From NCBI GenBank assembly GCA_038025085.1, contig CM076139.1:16199307-16263306 (forward strand): a stretch of 64,000 bases of DNA, in the 5' to 3' direction. The DNA comes from Tetragonia tetragonoides. Lineage: Eukaryota > Streptophyta > Magnoliopsida > Caryophyllales > Aizoaceae. How positions within the stretch are numbered: position 1 is the stretch's first letter; each line of letters opens with the position of its first letter. Positions 55,622 through 64,000 of this stretch are shown piece by piece. Both the position numbers and the translations under genes were made by a program. Below the pieces are notes generated by a model. That model searched no databases. It had not been told where the DNA came from and saw only the letters and a list, made by a program, of their open reading frames with translations.

Positions 55622-57062
55622 TCCAAACCCCTATCTCCCCTTTTTCCTTTGGCTTTTCCGTTGTCCCTCACTTTCCTTATCTAGCCAATTCACCTTAATT
55701 TCTTTTAGACTCATTAGTGTTTTATTTTCTCATTAGTTCATCTCTAAATTTACCCCCTAACACCCTATTTGGCCCCTAATAAAGCCTATTTGTATTTTTG
55801 TTTTTAATTATTTTGATTCATTTTTTATAAGTTTAAATTTCAGATTTTTATCTAAACCCTACCCCTTCCCCAAGTCATTTTCTCTATAAATACCAACCCA
55901 CATCTCACTTGGAAAAGACCCCTCTTTCTCTCAAAATTCCATCTATGACGAGTTCGCGTATAAACATTTATAAAATTATTTCTGTTAGTTGGATTTGATA
56001 TGAAGAGGTGACGCAACCCTTATTTTTCATGCGGCTAAACTTTCCTAGGTAATAGTTTAAATGTCCACGTGAACTCGTCCTCATAGTGGACATAATTCAA
56101 GCATTTGAGTGTTTTTGCGACGAGATTGAGTAATGATTGATTAAAAACGCTTAAACAATTAATGTTACTTCTCCATCTCATCACTTTTTTTTTTCTTTTT
56201 CTTCAATAAATATAGATAAAAATGGTTATTCATGCATATATAAGCCTCGGAATTTTTGTTGGTTTTCACTTGTGATAATTTGTAATAATTTGGATTTTGA
56301 CAGTTTAAAAGACGTAATTTTGTTTGTAGATTGAGAAAAATCCGACAGTTAGAATTTGGTGAAATTAGTACCATATGAAAACTTAGATTAATAGGTTTAA
56401 ATATACGTAAAAATCAGCAAGAACTAACGGTTAGATAATTCACAATCTTGTTTTGAAACCCAATTGTCGAAATTAGCAACCATAGATATATCTGTAAATA
56501 ACTAACGTTTGTTTACCTTTTGGGCCTAAGCTATTTCCAAACAAATTAAATAAGATTTAACAAGGTTTCTACAGACACCAATTTTGCTCATTTTGGTTAA
56601 TAAACGAATTTTAAATAATTTTTGAAATGATGAAGTAATGCTAAATTTCTGGATGTTTGTTTAGGTTTATTACTTGTTAATAATCAGCCTAAGAGAACAA
56701 GTTAGAGTAGTGATTAATTTTTGATAATTTTTGTGGATGTTTCCTAACATGTATACTTGAATGTGTATGAGTAAGATTAACTTTCACCAAGTAGAAATAG
56801 TGCTAAACTTAACCAACTGACTTAAGGTCCAGATCGAAATGTCAAGGTTCACTAATTTAAAAAGCTGCAATGATGCATGCTTACACAATGTAAAATGAAC
56901 TTGGAATTGGATACTATACTCAGTTAGGACCAGTTTACACTTTTGAATTACTCAATATGAACTTGTAATGAGTTTTTAATGAATAAATCAAAACCGAGTT
57001 CAAATCTGTCAATATGAGTAATAATTTGCTAACTTAGAATAATTTTGAACATTAGGACCTTT
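55621..57062. other. No gene; one promoter-like TATA context
   Basis: At 55882-55892 TCTATAAATACC is a good plant TATA box followed by a CA-rich start region (ACATCTCACTTGG), but no coding sequence follows it. The rest is AT-rich and unremarkable. Confidence 0.35.
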
Positions 57063-57764
57063 TGTAATGCCCCAAGATAATCAATTGTCTTCTTATAATA
57101 ATTAATCAGAATTAGGGAACGAAAGCTAGATTAAAGAAATTGGCGTTACCGTCGTATCTCCCGTTAGGAAAATACAATGCGACTTAAACTACCATTTTAG
57201 GGTAGAGTCTCGACAAACTAGAGAAAATAATAAACTTTTTTATATAAATAAACCAATGTAATTACAAACACTAGTAGATTAGCTTAATACTTATATAAAC
57301 CTGTAACAAACTACTATGCTGAATCCTCACTTCTAGAGCTGTAAATAAATAAGCAAATTGATCCACTTCTTGTCATCTCTAAATCAACTCGTCAATGCAT
57401 CTTCACAAACCATCAACCTGTAAAGCATACTCCAATATACTTACCCATACAAACAAATTTCGTACAAGTTCATCATAGACCCACCATTGAAAAAAAAGGA
57501 CCCACACTTACGCGTAAACATTTTATGAAATCAGCAACCGAGCTGAGTATTCTCTTAGCACCCCAAAAATACTATTTGAAAATCATTTGGTTTTTGAAGG
57601 GGGTGCTTTGTCCTCACCCACACCACGTTTTCGCACACAACACATAATCATATAAAATCACACAACATATCGCCTTCAAGAACACACAAGTATATTCCCT
57701 TGATCATAGTCTGTTTATGCAAGAGTCGATCACCATTGGTGGACCGGACTCTCATTAGTGGACC
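57063..57764 (-). repeat. LTR-like repeat, TGTAATGCCCC start
   Basis: The start resembles 44235 (then GCGTTACCGTCGT against GCGTTACCGCCGT). The segment TTCATCATAGACCCACCATT at 57469 is shared with 44661 and, in a variant, 63050. No coding. It is interrupted at 57765 by a MITE and its end is not defined. Confidence 0.5.
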
Positions 57765-58200
57765 TAGGGGTGTAACCGAGCCGAGTCGAGCCCGAACCAG
57801 GGTTTGTTTTGGCTCGGCTCGATTTAGGCTCGTGGCTCGCCTCGACTCAGTTTGGCTCGGCTCAAATTCAAACTCATCATTAGATTCGTTAGAAAAAATT
57901 GATTTAAAATAATTCCAATTGAATTTGACTATAAGTGATCCCTTGCACGTTCTCATATGAAAAAAAAACCCTTAAAAAATAAGAAATCTCTAATAATATT
58001 TAGTGGTTTTCTTCGAATAGAAAAGAAAATCAACTAAACCGAGCCGACCAAGCCGAGCCATAGTAGGCTCGGGCTCGGCTCGGAAAGCATTCGAGCCAGC
58101 TCGGGCTCGGCTCGAGCTCGATTTGACCCGAGCTCGTGCCGAGCTTTGACCGAGCCGAGCCCGAGGGCTCACCGAGTCGCTCGACTCAGTTACACCCCTA
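57765..58200. mobile_element. hAT-type MITE, 436 bp
   Basis: Ends TAGGGGTGTAACCGAGCCGA and the complement of CTCAGTTACACCCCTA are inverted repeats. Both subterminal parts are full of GGCTCGAGC-type palindromes. Flanks AGTGGACC and GGTGGATC agree at 6 of 8 bases, an aged 8-bp duplication as expected for hAT. No coding inside. Confidence 0.8.
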
Positions 58201-58483
58201 GGTGGATCGAAGTCCCACTATTGGACAAAAATTCCAAGTACAATCGGAGACCGAATCCCCTTGAATTGCCTTTGTAACATGTGTTCACACTGGGTTGTCT
58301 TAGGGCCCCGTTCCATTCGTACGTCATTATCATTATAATTTCCTCTTACATAAATTTATATGGTTCAAGCATATCAAAATCTCATCTTCCATTACCATAC
58401 TTTTGAACCACATAAGTACTGAAATGTAATCACATACTATTCCATATCCTTAGTAACATATAAATCGACCAAAATACATATAC

Positions 58484-59429
58484 TCCCTCCGTCCCGCATT
58501 TACTTGGGCACATTGAAATAGCACGGGTTTTAATGAGACTTATATTTGACACAGATTTTCCAGTTATACCCTCACCCCTTGACCCTTCTCATTCTCTCTC
58601 CTCCCTGAATAATTCTCTCTCCTCCTCCCTTTTACCCACCAGCCACCAGCCCACCTCGACCACCACCACCACCACCACCCTACTCTCTCTTTCCTCCATT
58701 CCCATCTCCCGTCCTTCATCCCCATCTCCGTCCGGCCGTCCCCCACCCTCCTTGCTGCAGCACCAATCCCACCACGAAGCCCCAACTCCACCCGCCATTA
58801 ATTCCCACCACATCACACAAATCCACCACACATAGCTAGAGAGGACTAGAGGAGAGAGAAAATGTCACACCTATGCCCATAGCCCCACCTTCGCACCCAC
58901 CACGAAACCCACCAGCCCCATCTTCGCACCCACCACGAAACCCACAAGCCCCACCAACATGAAACAAACCCTCTCAGACCCACCGCCACCATGAAGCCCA
59001 CTATCATAGCCACACCCCACCAGCCACCACAATCTCGCACCCACCGACCCCACCAGCCCAACCCCACCGCCGCACCACCACGAAGCCCACCCCAAACATG
59101 AAACCACTCACCATTCAGCCCTTGGGCCACGAAAATCACCCACCACCACCAGATCTACATGCCCAGGTGTAAGTTTTATGAACATTTTCCAACGACCGGC
59201 GATATTTTCCGGCGTTATTATACATGGGCATGAAGTGGGAGAGAGAAAGTGAGGGGAAAGGGGATGAACTTATTCAATTAAAAATAAAGAGTAAAGAAAT
59301 AAATAATGGGATTAACAAAGGGTATGTAAGTACTTTCATCAATATTTTTTTACTAATTAAGGAAGTGCCTAAGTAAATGAGGGACATACCAATATGAAAA
59401 GTGCCCAAGTAAATGCGGGACGGAGGGAG
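58484..59429. mobile_element. Stowaway-type MITE, 946 bp, near-perfect ends
   Basis: The terminal repeats start CTCCCTCCGTCCCGCATTTA and continue through CTTGGGCAC, a perfect inverted match of at least 29 bp at the other end. TA is duplicated at 58482-58483 and 59430-59431. The interior is CCACCA-rich without a transposase; long open frames in it are low-complexity. The perfect ends suggest a younger insertion than the relative at 1973-3232. Confidence 0.92.
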
Positions 59430-61150
59430 TAATACTTAAATAATACCTCCTTTAACACAAGTAGCTTAAAAACCACTTAATAATACATATGCTATAAATA
59501 CTATAAAAATACATGCTTTCAAAGCTCCGTATAAAAATATAGGTATTACTAAACATACTTCCCAAATAAATACATATGTAAAACCATAATTCAATACTAA
59601 GAAAATATCTTTAAAGCTTGTATGCCCATGAACGTATAATCTGCCAATTAAAGTAACCCATCTAGTTCCTTTGCACAAACCAAAAAAAAAAGTAACACAT
59701 CTAGTTGATCCTCATAATAGAGAGCAACACATAACCAAATTATCTAGCTAGTTACTCTATTTCTTTTTATTTCATATCTCTCATCTCTCCTGTACTTTCT
59801 GACCCTTTTTCTCCTTTTCTCTTTTCTTACCTCTCAAACTCTTTTTATTTTATTTTACTTCCTATAGTGGAGACTAGAAAGTTAGGCTTACTTGCAAAGA
59901 CCCACGTGATTGGGTAATTATACCCAATACACACAATGAAGATAATTATGAGTAGTTGGCAAGATTATCATTAGCCGTAGAGTCGGCTAATGTGGAAGAT
60001 AAAAACAATTTCTTCTTCTCTTTCTTTTCTTGGTCTTATCCACTCGTTATTTGTCCCGACTTGTAAACGGAATAGATAGATAATTAAGTTTTATTCTTTG
60101 AGTGTCCTTATATAAGTACTACACTATGTATAGGTCGCTCTAAAAATTATTAAGAACCTCAAATGACCCGAATAAGAAACTATTAACACGAGTGATTACC
60201 GGTAACTCCCCCTATTACCACTAATCTTAGTATTTTAATTTTCTCGGGTATTACACCTTTGTACAGGACTTTTGTTATTTTTGTTAAATGGGTTAGACTT
60301 AATTCTTGATAATTTGTGTAAATACTCATCTTCAAGTCTAGTTTAATCCCTGTAAATATTAGACTTACATCACTTGTGATTAACTCCCAGTAAATAAAAA
60401 AACAAACGTCTATCAATGAACTTCCAGAAACTGTTAATTTGTGAATAAATCACCAACCATGAACTTCCTTGACTTGATATTTTTACAGTAGATAAAGAAT
60501 ATAATATGGACCAATTTAGGCTTTGGAATCACTCAATTTCATTTCATTAAGAAATGATCGAGTTATGAATTAAGAAAGTTCCACCCAGTTTGTTGTAAAT
60601 TCGATTTTATGCGTTTTTGTAATTGATTTTCGTTTAATTATCAAATAAAATATTAAAAATAAGAAACCCTTTTTCCCTAAAAAAAAATATATATAAGAAA
60701 CTCTCCAGTTTATTGTTTTAGTGTGTCCTACTAATTATAAAAATAATTTTAGAACTAATAAGTTGAGTTTGGACCAATCCCTTGTTGATTCTTTCAAACC
60801 GCTCATGTGAATATCGAATTTCTTAATTAACCTTCGTAAATGAACCAATTCTTTTGTAAAATAAATCACTTCCTTTGTGAATAAATCCGACCATTTGAAG
60901 ACGACGATCGAGATCGAGCCCTAGAGGCGCAATATACATGAATATCGAGTCTTTTCTAGGAATTGTAGAGATTTTTGTATTTTTATTGTAATTACTTAAA
61001 TTGTAATTCATTTATTCCGAGGCTTCTTAATTATATTTGTACATTTGCATTCATATATGCTTTCACCTACTAATCCAACTCGGCTAATAAATAAAACAAA
61101 CTTCTCTCACTTTTTTTGGAAAATAGTAAAATATTATTTCCATTTACCCA
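59430..61150. other. No gene seen
   Basis: AT-rich sequence with no domain-bearing ORF, RNA gene or structured repeat that I can support. Confidence 0.45.
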
Positions 61151-62100
61151 AAGGATTCCAAGGAGCTACCCTCATGAAATCAAAATAATACAACTGTATC
61201 GTTGCCACATTTTTACAACCTATCTCAATACTGGCTCTGCTTTCTCCCTATACAAACCAATTGTCCTAGAGCAAACATTCAACTGTATCTGTCTAATCAC
61301 ATTTTCTATACTTCTTTCTTGCTACCTGAACACCCTCATGTTTCTCTCTGCCCACAGTTCATAGATGGTGGCCACAAAAGCTGCTCGTTTGACTCTGTGT
61401 GTAATAGAATTACCCTTACAGTGTCTATGAAACCATCTAGTTTCATGAACAAGCTAAGGCTAAGGACTCCTCTACATATTCCTAACCACGGTAACACTCC
61501 TCTCCATACTACACATGAGAAGCTACAACTAAAGAATAGATGATCACATGATTCCTTATCAACTCTGTAAATCCCACCTTCATTATCAACCTGCATTCCC
61601 TTGCTGCGCAACATACTTCTTGTCACCAGTTTCTTCTGACAAGCCAACCAGGCAATGAAAGAGTGCCTTGGCCTGCCTCCTCTCTCCCAAGCCAGTTTAT
61701 ACTATGACACCTTAGGCTTAACCCCAGCCTCTAAATAAGTCATATGACATTTTCATGCATAACCTACCATGGTACACCATACCCTGAACATTCCTCAAAG
61801 CATTATGTACAGATCCACAGGTTATAACAATCTCCTCTCTTAGCAAGATCGTAATCGTCTCCAGGCCATGAATGACAGGATTTTGGCTGGACATCCCAAA
61901 GGTGATCATGATGCAGATAGTAATTCTGAACCCAGGCCACCCAGAGCACTTCTCTCACTTGTTTAATATCATGTTGCATATTTTCAATAATAAAATCAGT
62001 ATATTCGTTTACGTACAAACCCGATCCGAAATTAAAGAGGTTAGAATCATTAATTTGCCTATACACGACCACGGGTGTTCCACCTACCATCACATCAAAT
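61150..62100 (-). pseudogene. LINE ORF2 C-terminal fragment (zf-RVT region)
   Basis: Minus-strand pieces in order: REVLWVAWVQNYYLHHDHLW (near 61950) with WDVQPKSCHSWPGD, as in the segment before the zinc region of plant LINEs; then, after broken frames, ACQKKLVTRSMLRSKGMQVD (61647) and CDHLFFSCSFSCVVW (near 61545), the zf-RVT motif with a degraded first cysteine pair; then a linker to about 61336. There are stops and frameshifts throughout. It is separate from the two LINE copies in the duplicated segment. Confidence 0.7.
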
Positions 62101-62619
62101 CACCTTTATACAAAATTATTTTCCTCAGTGGAATCCACATTTGGCCAGTGAGACAGTGACATCATTTTCCCCAGTGGAAAACCTATGATCGAATACAAGT
62201 AAATAATTGACCACCGTCTCCTCTTATTTGGCGTCGGGCCATCCCGGGGATCCTATCAAAAGACTTTTACAAGCTATTACCCACCAAACACATACCCACA
62301 GTCTATTCAAATCATCCATTTACTCATCCCAAGTGAATGTTATTCCCCGGTGAACAACGAATATTTTTGAAAAATCTAATACTTATACTCAAAGCTAAGA
62401 ATTGGGTTGATCCCCATATATTACCGATTGCTGTTGGGTTGAACGTCTCGAATGAGTAGACAAATCATCTCATTCGAACCATTTTCTGCTCCATTTTAGG
62501 GGAGTGGGAGGTTTCTCGGATCAATTCGACTTTAAGCAGCGAGTCATCTTATAAGTTTTTCAATTATACCCCTCTAACGGGAAAGAACAAACATACCCGC
62601 CTTAGTGGCACCCAAAGTG
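62101..62619. other. No gene seen
   Basis: Non-coding sequence without recognised features. Confidence 0.4.
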
Positions 62620-63689
62620 TAACATCCCGGATATTCTAAATAATAAATAAGTAAAAATGAATAAACTCACGCCGAAAATCGGGCAGAGTTTCCTTTGTGA
62701 ATAGACATCCCAAGTTATCGACCAAATAAAAACCTGCTTAAACAGAAAATACAACCAAACCAAACTTTACAGCGGAACACTTCTAACTAAATCCGGAGCA
62801 TCACTGCCACACTCACTCATAGAATGAGTGCAAGGTAAACCTTACAAAACTCAATAACGACCTACAACCTTTAATACTTTACAGATTACAACTTAATGAA
62901 TAATTAGAAAATATCATCACAACGGAAAACACTAATCTTCTGGTCATTTCCATTCGACTGATCCATCTAGCAAACGAGGTCTTCACAACAACCAACCTGT
63001 AAACATTCTTTCCCGTCTACTCCCACAGTTGCAGTTAAGCCGCAAAAGGTTCATTATAGGTCCACCATAAGTAAATGGACAACACACACATAAAAAGAAA
63101 AACATCCAATCAGCAAAGATGAGTAACCAAGTATTCTACCGAGATGATAAAACATAATATATTTATTATAATTTGTAAACTGAAAATATATCAACCAGTC
63201 AAGTACAAATAAGACATAGGTCTTATGACCTTCAAATCACGCAAGTAGTCACTCTAATTCTCAAGCACACAAAATACACAAGTTCACTTTCTTATCCCAT
63301 TCAACACTCCATTCAAAGCTCATTTTCATGCAGAAGCAAACACACATCTCATATGACCAACAATCGGTAAATTTTCATAGCTTTAAGAGTTTTAGTCCAT
63401 CATTTTACTTTTTAGAGGGAAGAGAACGGTAAGAGATCGCAACCTCAACATTCAAGACGGCAGCCTGATAACAAATCAATCAAATCAAATCAAAGGCCAA
63501 GTTCCTAGTGTGCACACCCTCCTAACCCTATGGTTTTTTCGAGACCGTAGCCGCCATAGGATCCTGGCTAGGAGAAGACATATTCAACAATAATAATCAA
63601 TATATTCACATCTCATGAGAGGGTTTGTGGAAGACCGCAACCCCACAAAGCTGCTCTCATGAGTCGGCATAATGTTCATCACCACGGGG
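62620..63689 (-). repeat. LTR-like repeat, homologue of the 10.8-kb insertion's right end
   Basis: Starts TGTAACATCCCGGATATTC. Read on the minus strand it follows 43100-43338 closely: GCACTCAT..ATGAGTGAGTGTGGC, TTCTGTTTAAGCA and CGATAACTTGGGATGTCTAT occur in the same order and spacing. So it is the same family in inverted orientation about 19 kb away. No coding. It is cut at 63690 by another LTR start. Confidence 0.65.
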
Positions 63690-64000
63690 TGTTGAGCAAT
63701 TGAGTTTTGAAGATGACAAACTTACTTAATTATAATGTGATGCTACTTAACTTGTGTGTTAGTGCTTCAGGAATTTATTTATGCAAGAGTTTGTTAGATA
63801 AAGATCAAGAAGAAGACACAAGTTATTCTCGATCATGTTCTCTAGGTTATTTATTTATTTCTTAGAGTTCATGTTAAAGCTAAGCAATTATATAAATGTG
63901 GAATTTATATTTATTAGGCAATAAATTAATAAACGTATAAAGAGGTCTTTGTGTTTGGGAACGATCTTTGAAACATTAGTGTTTACTGGAACGTTGCCTA
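63690..64000 (+). mobile_element. Start of another LTR, cut by the window edge
   Basis: At 63690 the sequence changes abruptly to TGTTGAGCAATTGAGTTTTG and AAGATGACAAAC, the usual look of a plant LTR start in some copia (Sire/Maximus-like) elements. Only 311 bp are visible, so the family and the insertion cannot be confirmed. Confidence 0.4.

Noticed and set aside
57700..58172. Arg/Ser-rich ORFs
   Set aside because: They arise from the GGCTCGAGC palindromes of the hAT-type MITE.
58533..59139. Trp/Gly-rich minus-strand ORFs up to 97 codons
   Set aside because: Translations of the CCACC-rich MITE interior; no family match and no coding signature.

Overview
The window looks like intergenic or heterochromatin-adjacent nuclear DNA of a flowering plant. 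The evidence is the intron-bearing plant F-box/LRR gene copies with GT..AG boundaries, the plant transposon families present (Ty1/copia with an initiator-tRNA-Met primer site, PIF/Harbinger, CACTA, Stowaway-type and hAT-type MITEs, plant LINEs and SINEs), long (TA)n and (CT)n microsatellites, and an AT-rich background. I cannot name the species. No clearly functional host gene is visible. Almost everything is a transposable element, its debris, or a decayed gene.

Layout. 1-3733: repeat family R in two tandem copies, the second split by a 1.26-kb Stowaway-type MITE. 3734-6635: an LTR-like repeat (TGTAACACCCC type) followed by about 7.5 copies of a 157-bp tandem repeat. 8199-9121: an element full of CGGATATCCG palindromes. 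About 12124-12312: a tRNA-derived SINE. 13275-16290: F-box pseudogene copy A followed by two LINE fragments. 16455-19193: the 5' part of a CACTA element with its transposase-associated domain exon. 20880-22826: a LINE fragment and a copia gag/LTR remnant on the minus strand. 23372-44234: copy B of the same F-box/LINE segment, stretched to about 21 kb by a 6.4-kb PIF/Harbinger element (itself holding an 838-bp MULE-type MITE), a short LINE 3' end, a 10.8-kb LTR-like insertion with its own nested elements, and a SINE. 44235-46778: another LTR-like repeat and R copy 3. 48068-53734: an intact Ty1/copia retrotransposon with apparently identical 799-bp LTRs and an open 1332-residue polyprotein. 47602-55165: repeated exon-like segments on both sides of the copia. 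57063-59429: LTR-like sequence and two MITEs. 61150-64000: a LINE fragment, another TGTAAC-type LTR-like repeat, and the start of a different LTR cut by the window edge.

The part that looks least described is the 5.76-kb non-coding element at 34635-40391. It lies between long (TA)n tracts, has inverted terminal similarity, carries dozens of AAGTGACCC motifs (often in 22-bp steps), and holds three tRNA-like sequences with paired acceptor and T stems but an abnormal anticodon arm. The LTR-like insertion around it also holds a cluster of ACGTG motifs and an 11-unit tandem array. How the parts act together is inferred only for the mobile elements: the copia is self-sufficient on paper, whereas the Harbinger transposase and its Myb-like partner both carry frame breaks and would need help in trans.
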